A stretch of DNA of 24,611 nucleotides, taken from contig JAHBMJ010001928.1 of assembly GCA_018398765.1 (NCBI GenBank), positions 1 to 24,611 on the forward strand, read 5' to 3'. The translations under genes and the position numbers were made by a program. This document shows, piece after piece, positions 1 to 8,909 of the stretch. Source of the stretch: Chromera velia. Lineage: Eukaryota; Sar; Chromeraceae. Numbering within the stretch: position 1 is the stretch's first letter; every line of letters begins with the position of its first letter. The notes under the pieces were generated by a model. It was given only the letters and a program-made list of their open reading frames with translations. It searched no databases and was not told the DNA's origin.

Positions 1-19
1 GGGGGGGGGGGGGGGGGGG
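1..19. repeat. poly-G tract at window edge
   Basis: Nineteen G in a row at the first bases of the window. It may be a real G tract, since another of 29 G lies at 18227-18255, or an assembly-edge artefact. Confidence 0.8.
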
Positions 20-329
20 CAGGGGAGGAGCACAAGAATGCGCAAGAGTAAGGAGTTCAGGTAACAGACTTGAAGACAGCTTTACAGGGAGGCCTCGAAA
101 CGCTGACGGCTGCAATAGGAGAGCGAGGCAGTAAGAGACAAGGACACAACGAGTGAGCGGCGCCTTCACTGTGTGCAGAAAAGAGTGTAGGCGTTCAATC
201 AACCAATGAACCTTTTTTTTTTCATACCCTCACCTGAGTTCGTTCTGTCCGAATGAGGCATTCGACTTCTTTCAAAGGAAGCAACAGACTGTTCACACGC
301 CCATACTGTTCCCGAAGCGCTTCTTCCTC

Positions 330-365
<36 letters not shown>

Positions 366-611
366 ACACACATGACGAAGCATGCGAATTAACAGAAAAA
401 GAGACACCTGAAGGGAAGAGAAGACAACCGTCCTCTCCTCCGACGAACCCCTTTGGAACGTCTGGATGGTCAGAGATCCCAACGAAGTTATTCATTCACA
501 CCAGAGGAGGTGAAACGAAACGAAACGAAGCGAAACGAGGATTCGGAGCTTCCTCGACGGACTAGGGCTGCCTATCCAATAGATAGAGTGTCACGCCTTC
601 AGCAAGCTTGT
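20..611. other. non-coding stretch with (CA)n and GAAAC repeats
   Basis: No gene is supported here. The stretch holds a (CA)n tract at about 333-361 and a short (GAAAC)n run at about 512-539. Open frames on the minus strand across 199-495 run through the microsatellite and read as Cys-Val repeats, so they are not credible proteins. This region lies just downstream of the minus-strand HPR-like gene and may hold its 3' untranslated region or further exons. Confidence 0.5.
333..361. repeat. (CA)n microsatellite
   Basis: About 14 uninterrupted CA dinucleotides. Confidence 0.95.
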
Positions 612-856
612 CTACCTCATCACGAGTTGTTCGTTCAGTTTCGACTGTTTGGGCGAACCCGTCGTATTCTGAGGGAGCGACACACTTGAGGTTATCAGGT
701 GAACGACTGAGTCGGCAAAAGAGTAGACGTGCGCTAGGCCACAAAAAACACCGTGAAGGAAGGTGACGCAGCGGTTCTGGTAGAAGGAAGCAAAGACGTA
801 ACCGGAGGGGAGTCTTTTTCTGGACATCTCTTCATGCGAGACGAAAAGAGCAGAAA
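612..856 (-). CDS. possible last exon of the HPR-like gene
   Basis: Candidate terminal exon on the minus strand. A good pyrimidine-rich acceptor ending CCCAG lies just upstream (minus strand), and the exon begins at 856. Taken with a two-base start it stays in phase with the preceding exon that ends at 1084 (phase 1), and it runs 80 codons to a TAG at 612-614. The full seven-exon model then totals 1449 nt, an exact multiple of three. The encoded segment is not recognisable and has no RAP domain. A donor-like GTAGAC at the stop means the gene could instead continue downstream. Phase fit and acceptor quality are the only support. Confidence 0.3.
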
Positions 857-1083
857 CTGGGCAAGAAGAACAGAAAGAGGAAGGGAAGAGTGCAGAGAGG
901 AGACACTCCGTTGAGCCAGAGAGGAGAGAAGAAAAGAGAAGGCGGTAAGTTCGAGGAAGACACGAAGAGAGACAGGCAGGCAGATAGACAGATAGACATG
1001 CACACAGCATGACAATTGAGATGAGAAGAACAGAGAAACAAGGGGGCCTTGAACCCGCCACACCCACTGACTGACATCCTCAC

Positions 1084-2365
1084 ACGTCTGCCCGTCTATG
1101 TCCTCAAGGCTGCTGTTTGCATCCGGATAAACCAAGCTATCAGGCAGACCAAGTCTTGTGATTTTTTTGAGGAAAAAGTTCTGCAGGCAGCCGGGTGCCA
1201 AGCACACAACAAAACAAAGCAAAGGGATAAAATGAAAGTGCACAAATCTCCACAACACGGGAGAAGAGAACTTGCCCCCTCCCAGCAGGTCATTCACAGA
1301 CAGAAGGATCCACAGAAGGACAGCAAGAAGACATCACCCATGTCGCCTGCACACGCAAAGTCAAAGCCTGCGCAGATGGATCGATGGCTGGATGGATGGC
1401 AAAAGCGTACTTTCATCCGTCTGCCCGTGTGTCCTTCCAACAGAAAGAAACAATTTGAACTTCTTGAACGAGACATCCAAAAAGTGGGAAGAAAGACAAT
1501 TCAGAAAGAAGAGCCCACCCCGACTGAGCATGCACTGAGGGAGGGCCTCAGTCTTCCCTTCCCTTCCTGCAGCGCGACGTCGCCACTTCATTCCCCCGCC
1601 GTGTATTCTCCATGATCACTTACATAGAAAACGCAGAGACAGGAAAGAAGACGGCTCATGGAGTGAAAACAAGTACGAGAAAAAACACAGTAAATCCCAA
1701 ACGAAGGACAACACATGCATGTCAAAGATGAGACCTAGTCACTCACCACCAGCTTGCCGCTAAAGACATCCATGAAGATAAGGGGCACCAGCTGCAGAGA
1801 AGAAACTTGCATAACAGGCCATTCATTGTTTCGTGAATCAACTGCTTTCGAGGCCTGGCAAGATTGGCATGCTGCACAAGTTCGCGAGGCACTTCCTTGG
1901 AGTAGCGGATCGAACGGTTAATTGGCGAGGACCAGCAAGCTGAGGGGGGGATCTCATGCAGCTCACTCAACGAATGGAAGCAGAAGCGCATACAGATCAG
2001 GACGTTAGAAGGGCGGACAGCTACTCGTTCCAGGGTGTGGAAAGACAGGCAGACAGACAGAAAAAACCGATCAGATCAGGCAAATGAGAAGACAGACATA
2101 CCTCTAATACGTCTTCAGGATGCTGCCACTTGATCATCAACGCGAAGCATCTGCTGTTCAGTCTGTCAATCACTTCTTCATTTCGCAACAGATCTGCTCT
2201 CCAGAGCACCTCTACAAACCTTTTCACCTCCTGTGTGCATGCGCATTCACCGAGGGGAAGCACAAAAGATGAACATGGACAGGGAAGCTTTCCTGATCAA
2301 CGCCGTCTCGTTGTATTCAAATCTTCACCTTCTCTCCTCTCTCCCTCTCTCTCTGTGCATACACG

Positions 2366-2441
<76 letters not shown>

Positions 2442-4221
2442 CGCAAACAGACACACAGATCCACAACGGCAGAATGATATGTGCAGTCATGCAGACATAG
2501 CGGAACAAACGCGCTATCGTGACGCATGAGAGAGCACAAGGCTATCAAAAGAAAACGACGAAGTGAGCCGGTCACGATCACCAAACCCGTCAAATATCCT
2601 TGGCCCGTCAAAATATAGCCTGGCCCGTCAAATATATCCCTGGCCCGTCAAATAATTTTGCGTTAATGATGATTGCCCGTCAAAACACCTGGCCCGTCAA
2701 TTAAATATCCCCAGCCGGATAATTTCAGTCGGGCAGAGCTGCAGGCAACCGCAGCAGCAGACTCACCCAAGAGGGCAGCTGTACGATTTTCTTCAGCACC
2801 CGGGCCGCAAGCAGAGGGACAAGACCCTCGTCTGCGTGGAGGCCCTGTCGAGCGACACTCGACAAAATCCTGCGGGCAGGCAGCCATTGGAACAGACAGC
2901 CACCGACGGACAGAACAGAGAGATATGCAAAGCCGCAATAGTAGAGAGAGAAGAATGTTTGGTTGCATGTCTGCGTCCAGAAAACGAAAACTGCACGTCC
3001 AGGCGCCCACTTCTCACGATCGCAAAACTTTGAGTGAACAAAAAGACGCCAGGCAGGCAACCAGGGACAGAGCGGAAAGGAAAGCCAGACCTGTTCAGTT
3101 CACGAGGGCTGAACTTCTTCATCTTCTCCATCACCTCGCTGAGGAGAAATTCATAAAATTTCGGGTTACCCAGTCGTCCCTTGGCGCACGCGTGTAGAAC
3201 ACGACACAGCGACTCCTCAGAGAATTCGCTCGCATGCCTCGCGACACTCTTCAGAAGCCCCGGGGTGACCTGCAGGCAGAATAGGAAAGACCGAATGTTT
3301 CTTTCTTTTTGCTTCTCTTCTGTTTTTCAGGCAGGAAAGCAGGCAGGCAGACAGACAGACAGCTAGGTAGATAATTAGGAAAGCAGAGAGTGGGGGGAGG
3401 AAGAAAGAGAAGCAGGCTCCAGTTAGGTCTAAGGGCGATAAGGTGAGGTGTCTCTCGCAGGAAAAGCACACTGATTTGCCGAGGCTCACATTCGGCAGAT
3501 TATTGTGACAACATGCGAATTCGGAAGAAACCATTCATCCAGAAGCCTCTTTTCATGCTATCGTTCCTACCTGGCGAGGTTCAAACTTCACATGACCCCG
3601 TGCGTACGCCAGTGCTTGGAGAACCCAGGTCACCTCCGTTGGCGTCAGGTCTCCGTTTTGTCCCTCTTTTTGAATTCTTGCAATCACCTTCGACCACAAA
3701 GACTGAGACTCAAACAATCTTAATCGAGACAAACGACAGGTGAACTCCACAAACGACCTTCGAGGAAGAACAGAAGGGTCTACAAGAAGAAGCTCTGTAG
3801 AGTCAAAAGACGATATCGAGGGACGGTCCTTATCTCCCGTCTCCATTTCTCCGTCTCCGTCTCTCTCCGTCTCTGTGCCTTCCCCCAAGTACGAAAATTT
3901 CCCTCCGGGCTGAAGGTCTTCAAAGAAGAAATCCACAAACTCAGATCCATCTCCGCTTCTCTCGAAATCTTCTTGGTCCATCTCTCTACCCACAGAGGAA
4001 GTCAGCGGAGAACCGAAAGAAGAACGACCGGACGACGAACATGTGGAGCCTTTTGCCCAGATTTCGGATTTCACAGTGCCCTGCTGGAGCCCATATTCCT
4101 CACGAGACGGTAGAGATGATGGAGAGGGACCGCGGAAGGGACCTCTGCTTGGCCCCATGCCGGCCGTTGAAGGGAGTGCAGATGGGGCAAATCTCGGTCT
4201 CGTGCAGCGGAGACGGAGCAT
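1084..4221 (-). CDS. HPR/OPR-like helical-repeat protein, probably organellar (multi-exon gene)
   Basis: Minus-strand gene. Exons in transcription order are 4221-3571, 3269-3091, 2869-2767, 2230-2102, 1791-1747 and 1180-1084, with a possible seventh at 856-612. Junctions: phase 0 (CCAG|GTAGGA to CTGCAG|GTC), phase 2, phase 0 (TTGG|GTGAGT), phase 0 (GAG|GTATGT) and phase 0 (GTG|GTGAGT). Every join keeps the frame open. Residues 1-30 are Arg/Ser-rich without acids, like a mitochondrial presequence. Residues about 50-150 are acidic and low in complexity. From about 150 on, helical units of 37-38 residues recur, starting FSEESLCRVL, FSPRELNRIL and LPSWEVKRFV, each followed by an Ala/Arg-rich second helix with Leu-rich faces. 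This matches the heptatricopeptide/octotricopeptide repeats of alveolate and algal organelle RNA-binding proteins, often paired with a RAP domain; no RAP domain is visible. A role in mitochondrial or plastid RNA or rRNA metabolism is inference. Exons 1 to 4 are well supported. The 45-nt fifth exon and the sixth rest on splice sites and phase. A further 48-nt exon near 1568-1521 (minus) cannot be excluded. Confidence 0.7.
2365..2450. repeat. (CA)n microsatellite in intron 3 of the HPR-like gene
   Basis: Long CA run with one TA and a few CG interruptions. It lies in the 536-nt intron between the exons ending at 2767 and starting at 2230 (minus strand). The Cys-Val and Thr-His frames across it are artefacts. 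Confidence 0.95.
2584..2710. repeat. degenerate tandem repeat, unit about 20 bp, core CCCGTCAA
   Basis: The core CCCGTCAA occurs six times, at about 2586, 2604, 2624, 2644, 2676 and 2693. Most copies are preceded by TGG and followed by an AT-rich tail (ATAT or TAAAT). Copies two to four sit exactly 20 bp apart. The block is inside intron 3 of the minus-strand HPR-like gene, near its donor end. Confidence 0.85.
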
Positions 4222-4499
4222 GTGTTTGCCTCTGACACGTTTCTACTCGAGTCCACTTACCAAAACCCTACTCCTGATCAGCATAACAAAAGCAGTGGAA
4301 ATACTCTTCGTTGGTCATAACGGAGGGTTTGGGTAGCCGGGCAATCGGGCGTGCTCGACACAGGAGACGGAGAGACGGCACATCAAAGCAGAAGGATGCG
4401 AAGGAGACGGCAAAGTTTCCCTCTGACTTCCCGCCTGCCCTTGATTCTTTTTGTTTTTGTTGATGCCTCCCGTTGTCGTTGCAAAAATCCTGCAGGCTT

Positions 4500-4889
4500 T
4501 GAGGTGGTCTATAGCTCACTGTGCATGCAAGTAAATGTATTGAACACCCTTGCATGTGCACGCGAACACACGAAGAATGAAAGGTATTAATTTTTGCCCA
4601 CCGTGGAGTAGTATAAGCTAGGCGCGGCGGTCTAATCCGAGGGGCTTGCGCTTGCAACAGATTGGCCATAATAGACGGACAGGACCTATGCCTAGGCAAG
4701 ATGCATACTGGCCCGACAAAGGACCAGAGAGACACTAAAGAAGTTGCATGTGCTGCGACCACAGCTATATATAGCTCGCTGGCGGCGCGCGCGCTGCATG
4801 CTTGCATGCGTGCACTGAGCGCGCCCGGCATGCGCCCGCGGCGCCATGCTCACGTGCAATGCATGAATGTACCATGCATCTGATGCAAG
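4500..4889. promoter_or_regulatory. cluster of TGCATG/GCATGC motifs upstream of the HPR-like gene
   Basis: TGCATG, GCATGC or ATGCAT occurs repeatedly between about 4522 and 4885, including overlapping copies at about 4794-4812 and 4858-4880. The cluster lies 300-660 bp upstream of the start codon at 4221. In apicomplexans TGCATG(C) is a known ApiAP2-family binding core in promoters. That it works as a promoter element here is inference. The part between 4222 and 4500 shows no gene or clear core-promoter signal. Confidence 0.4.
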
Positions 4890-5083
4890 TTCCTCGCAGG
4901 CTGCTATATCGTAGATGGCCGCTAGGCTTGGGTATATCGGAGGCCCTTGCTGTCGGATGTGGTGACTGTAGCTCAGGAGCCATTTTAGGCTCACTAGCAC
5001 GTAAGCGGGACTAGTCAGACCGATATAACGCGGATCGTTTTGTGATACGTTTATATATTCGGACGACTTAAACCGCAACCCCC
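4890..5083. repeat. 194-bp direct repeat, copy 1 (LTR-like)
   Basis: Starts TTCCTCGCAGGCTGC and ends in a C run. It matches 5507-5700 over the full 194 bp with no net gap. I count about 24 mismatches (about 88% identity), of which about 22 are transitions. Copies are 617 bp apart in the same orientation. They lack the usual TG..CA ends, so this could be a degenerate miniature LTR element or a partial tandem duplication of a 617-bp unit. Confidence 0.85.
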
Positions 5084-5214
5084 TATAAGAAAGTCGTAGC
5101 TAATGCCACCACCATGATCAACCCGTGCGGACAGATCTAGTCTACCGGATGGGTGAGTGGGGTGTATGTATGGCTGCCCACAACTAAGAAGGGGGAAAAG
5201 AAGTGGGAGGGAAG
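5084..5214. other. spacer between the direct repeat and the dispersed element
   Basis: Single-copy within the window. No gene or motif is seen. Confidence 0.5.
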
Positions 5215-5506
5215 GCAAATAAAAAATGATCTCGATTTAAGAATCGAGTCCGTTGCAATGAGAGCGAGAGGTAGAGTTCTTAGCTAGTTAAGTATGACTT
5301 AACTACTTTCTCCAGCTTTTGATCGAATCGGTCAGTTGAGAGGTCGAATTTATTCCTAACTCGCCACTTTTTGAAGCCGCGTTGGAATAAATTCGCCGGG
5401 CCAGGCCGGGCCGGTCCTTGGGCCCTAAGCCCGCGGAATCGGCCAACTCGCTGAGCTTGACGAGGAATACCGGCTTTCACACGCGGAGCCTGCTAACGCC
5501 GACTCA
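5215..5506. repeat. dispersed element copy A, possibly a structured RNA
   Basis: About 290 bp, matched in the same orientation at 15850-16133. It contains strong inverted repeats: CTCGATT/AATCGAG (about 5232-5249), AGTTAAGT/ACTTAACT (about 5285-5303), and GAATTTATTCC/GGAATAAATTC around a loop containing GCCACTTTTTGAAGC. Differences from the other copy are mainly transitions. It ends exactly where the second 194-bp direct repeat begins. A minus-strand frame of 66 codons (5280-5480) shares the string DLSTDRFDQKLEK with the other copy, but this may only reflect DNA identity. Family unknown; a SINE or other non-autonomous retroelement is possible. Confidence 0.75.
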
Positions 5507-5700
5507 TTCCTCGCAGGCTGCTATATCGCAGATAGCTGCTAGGCTCAGATATATCGGAGGCCCTTGCTGTCGGATGTGGTAACTGCGGCTTGGGAGCTAT
5601 TTTAAGCTCACTAGCACGCAAGCGGGACTAGTCAAACCGATATAACGCGGATTGTTTTGCGATACGCGTATCTATTCGGACGATTTGAACCATAACCCCC
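5507..5700. repeat. 194-bp direct repeat, copy 2 (LTR-like)
   Basis: Second copy of 4890-5083, beginning immediately after the dispersed element ends. Confidence 0.85.
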
Positions 5701-5959
5701 CAAATACTTGCTATTGACGAGGCCTCCATATACCCGCAAAAAGTCTCTGGGGGTAAAGGGGCTCAATGTATGGCACTGCTGACTAGTAAAAGAACGAGTC
5801 TGGCCCATATGCAGTCTGGGACTACTACAGAACAGTCTTAAAAGTCTAGTGTATAGGCCATAGCGTTTTGGAACGCTTAAACCGTATTGTTCTGAAATAC
5901 ATGTGGGACATAATGGTGCTCTTTTAAGAGAGAGTGTAACAGTGTCTACTTTAATTGAC
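5701..5959. other. unassigned spacer
   Basis: No gene, repeat or motif is recognised between the direct repeat and the start of the satellite array. Confidence 0.4.
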
Positions 5960-7020
5960 TACGTTTGATCGAAACTGTTGTCTTCCTGATTCTTCCTGGG
6001 TCTTTGCCTGCATAGGTAAACGGAATCCCTGCAGAGATTCTGAGAAGTACATAGGATACTCTCCTCTGTCTTTATCGTCAGACCTGAACGAAAGGAAGGC
6101 GCGTTATCCTCCTCTACGTAAGGCTTCCTCGACAGAGTCTCTGACCTGACTGGAGGGAGAGAATGTTTCTCTCTAAAGGAGTCCAACCTCCGAATGTCTG
6201 AACAGACGTGAAGGGTGGGACGATTGCTATCCTCTTCTATCTCCATCGACCAAATGGAGGATGAGGTAGCTATAGGCAGCTGTTGCTCTTCTCTGCCAGT
6301 GTCTTTAGCCTCTGCCTAGAATAACAGACTAAACGCAATTATGAGAGACTGCTGACAGTGTTGAACTTCTCTTCTGTCTGACTCAACAGACAGGAATAGA
6401 AGAAGAAACGTATGTTTGTAACACTCTCCTCAGCATCAGACTCTGTCTTAGACTCTGTTAGCCACGCTTGAACGGAGGAGGAGGAACGGGAGATGAGAGT
6501 TCTGTTCTCTCCTATTTGAATGCTATTGGAGAGAGGCCTCAGACGCGTTTAAAAACTTGCACGCACTTATGAACCATTGGTTCACATTTTGGTCATGAGC
6601 TGCTAAAAATTCATTTATAGGCAAAAAGTCTTCTTTTGAGGGGCGAAAACCCCCCTAAAACTACGCTAAAACCCCCTTTAAAAACCATAAAATTCACTTT
6701 TCAAAGAGGTTTTACCAAAAATTCAGGAGTGCGTGCAGCATAGCCTCAGACCCTGCCACTCTCGCCAGCCTTCATTGGTAGAATTCGACGTGGAAAGGGA
6801 GTGTTGCTCTGAGACTCCTCTGTCTCCATTGCTAGAACTTTTAAGTACAACTTGAAGGAGAGGCTCGTCTGAAACAGAATCAGATTCTTCTGCTGCCCTC
6901 TTCTGTCTTCATCGACAGAACAGAGCTCAGGGAGGGACTGTTTAGGTCAGCCGTTCTTTCTAGCATTCTTTTCCGTCTTCACAGACTGAACGGAACTGAG
7001 AGAGGGACCGAGAGGGACTG
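5960..7020. repeat. satellite array, divergent left arm
   Basis: Irregular, strongly diverged units related to the regular array further right. They carry the same signature: a CTCTC-rich segment, then CTGTC, a short variable loop and GACAG followed by AACG/GAACT, then GAG-rich sequence. Spacing is uneven. One unit has a seven-base stem, CTGTCTG/CAGACAG (about 6374-6393). A MITE-like element interrupts it at 6558-6737. Confidence 0.65.
6558..6737. mobile_element. MITE-like element with inverted ends TGCACGCACT
   Basis: Perfect 10-bp inverted termini, TGCACGCACT at 6558-6567 and AGTGCGTGCA at 6728-6737. Similarity extends imperfectly to about 24 bp (19 of 24). The interior is A/T and C-run rich, unlike the surrounding satellite, and has no ORF. 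A 9-bp direct repeat GCCTCAGAC lies at 6536-6544 and 6743-6751. If it is the target-site duplication, the true ends lie slightly outside the inverted repeats. Superfamily not assignable. Confidence 0.55.
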
Positions 7021-7023
7021 ATT

Positions 7024-8098
7024 AATTAAAATTGCAATTACTTTTCAAAGAACATATGCCCCGACCCTCACTTTGCTTGACCAGATTATGAACCAAACGA
7101 ATGGAAGGTCACCAACAAAATCAAAATTTGGAAGGGGCTGATTGACCTCCTTCTCAAAGTGAATTTTAAATACATAGATCAAGAGGGGTTGGTTTCTTTT
7201 TTCAGACAACTGGGCGGGATCCCTATGGGATCAGCAGTAGAGGGCAATATCGTACTAATTGTTTTGGCTCAGAAGTACGAACGTTTTCTTTTTGATCATC
7301 GCAGGCCCCCATCCTTGAAAGAATTCATGCGATACATTGACGATGCACTGGGTTTCTGAAGGGGTTCAAAGGAAGCCTTGAAATCTTGGCTGGCCGGATT
7401 CTTCCTCTTTTCTGACTGTAACACGCAGCTGAAATTCGGCTGTCATGACATCCGACTGGCCATCGAGCTGTTTATGAATCCCATCATCCATCTAGACGTG
7501 GAAATCTGGGCGGTGCGTAGGGAGGGAGAATTCGTGATGCTTGAGGTTCATCCTCACACGAAGCCCTTGAATGCACACCAGTATCTGGCCTGGTCGTCTG
7601 CATATAGAAAGAGCACAAAGCTAGCATTAGTGAGGGCCGAGTTGCTCAGAAGGCTGCGGTTGTGTTCAAAAAAAGAAGTCTTCAAAAAGGAGCAAAGAGA
7701 GGTTTTATTAAGATTTGTGAAGAGAGTCTCTTCTGCACGTTGCAAGTTCAATTTCTTTCGCAGACAGAGAAAAAGAAAGGAAAAAGGTTCTCAAATCCAT
7801 CGACTGCATGAAAGCTGCAACTATCAGTATAGTGAACAATGCAGAGAACCCTCTCATCTGCCAATCAAAAATGAAAAGCCATTCTCAAGCTAATGCTGTT
7901 TTTTTCAAGGTAAGAGCAAATAGACAGATGGATGTAGCAGTTAAACATCTGAGGAGACGTCTTCAGAAGAAAACGTCCTTTAGAATTATTTGTGCTTGCA
8001 GAAACCCTCCAAATTTGTTGGCCTTGTTCAAAAAAGGTTGGAGGCAGAGACTGAAGCTGAAAACTGCCGAAAGGCAGGCAAAACTATCGGGTTGATCA
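7024..8098 (+). pseudogene. decayed reverse transcriptase, Penelope-like type
   Basis: Frame 1 from about 7028 to 7893 encodes a reverse transcriptase fragment. The visible motifs are GGIPMGSA (about 7213-7236) and FMRYIDDALGF (catalytic Asp pair, 7339-7344). Downstream come HLDVEIW (about 7492), then KPLNAHQYLAWSS and an ALVRAELLRRLRLCS segment typical of the thumb region of Penelope-like and related elements. Two in-frame TGA codons interrupt it, at 7078-7080 and 7357-7359. The C-terminal part continues in frame 2 to a stop at 8096-8098, so a frameshift lies near 7750-7810. The N-terminal RT motifs are missing (5' truncation against the satellite), and no GIY-YIG endonuclease is seen. The element interrupts the satellite array. 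Non-functional as read with the standard code. Confidence 0.7.
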
Positions 8099-8890
8099 GA
8101 ACATGTTTGTAATATTGCATAGTAAGTTTTCTTGCACTTCTCTCTTTTTGTATTATTTTTTCTTTCTGTATTCTTTCTTTGGGTATTCCTTCTTAATGAA
8201 TGCTTTTTCTTTCTCTTTTTATATAATGAATCGTTTTTGGCTTTTAATGAATAGTTTTTTATAGGAATTTTATTGCTGGTTCCTTTTTCTTCATGTTTTC
8301 ATTTCTTATATGCACACTCCCAGGGTGTGTTTTAATTCTTCCTGCAGGAAGAATTGAAAGATCTTTTAGTATCATACACCCTGGACGTGTATGTTAAACA
8401 ACCTCTTTTCTCTCTATTAAGAGATTTATTTATTCAACGCTCTTAAAATTTCTTTTTCATTAGCACGTATCTAATGCATAGTAACCCTACGAAATCTTTG
8501 TGCACATTTCGACCACATGTACGATTAAAGTTCATTTATTTTTTCTTTTTGTTTGAAATTTGTAAAATTATATTTATTTTTCTTTTTATTTTTTGCGTTT
8601 CTTAATATAGATATGTATGGTTTCTTTACATTTATTTTCCATGTCTTTTACTTTGGTCTCTGACCGAGCTGCATTCAGTTTCATGGCTCCGCCTCACCAA
8701 GTGAGGTGTTGGAAACTACTTCAGAAGAGTTAAATAAAGCTTTGATGCTCTGTTCGAAGGACAAACATTATCTTTAATTGAAGAAGGCATGCGGTGATCT
8801 TATAGGAACAGTGAATCCCTGACGAGGCCAGAGTGCCGAGACCGATTGGTTTGTTCTTTTACCTGATCACCAAGCAAAGTCCAGAGCGAC
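8099..8890 (+). other. AT-rich 3' region of the reverse-transcriptase element
   Basis: T-rich, low-GC DNA with no ORF, unlike the flanking satellite. It holds a group of inverted repeats: CACAC-CCC/GGG-GTGTG at 8313-8329, a perfect 22-bp palindrome with half-site AATTCTTCCTG at 8334-8355, CATACAC/GTGTATG near 8375-8396, and CCTCAC/GTGAGG at 8692-8706. It is taken as the element's 3' untranslated tail because it follows the RT without a break and the satellite resumes at about 8910. Confidence 0.5.
8819..8851 (+). ncRNA. degenerate hammerhead-ribozyme-like motif
   Basis: CTGACGA (8819-8825) is followed by a GGC/GCC stem II with a 6-nt loop, then GAGA where the hammerhead core has GAAA. A very short stem III follows (A-T, C-G, C-G with loop GATT), then T-T at the expected cleavage position. 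The flanking GAACA (8806-8810) and TGTTC (8852-8856) could form a distal stem I, but the bases next to the core do not pair. Penelope-like elements are known to carry hammerheads with short stem III. The A-to-G core change and the poor stem I argue against activity. Confidence 0.25.
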
Positions 8891-8909
8891 TTTAATTTTC
8901 TTAGTATCA

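Noticed and set aside
1743..1991. 82-codon minus-strand frame overlapping the small fifth exon of the HPR-like gene
   Set aside because: It is in a different frame from the 15-codon exon at 1791-1747, which has strong splice sites and phase 0 at both ends.
2297..2611. Cys-Val or Thr-His rich open frames over (CA)n tracts, also at 199-495, 17717-18334, 21246-21688 and 22182-22364
   Set aside because: They are translations of dinucleotide repeats, with no domain and no splice support.
5450..5475. Second hammerhead-like TGACGAGG string, also at 16085
   Set aside because: No GAAA follows and no stem II can be drawn.
5280..5480. 66-codon minus-strand ORF shared with 15846-16109
   Set aside because: The shared peptide string follows from DNA identity of the repeat. 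Frames diverge outside it and stems dominate the conservation, so no protein is claimed.
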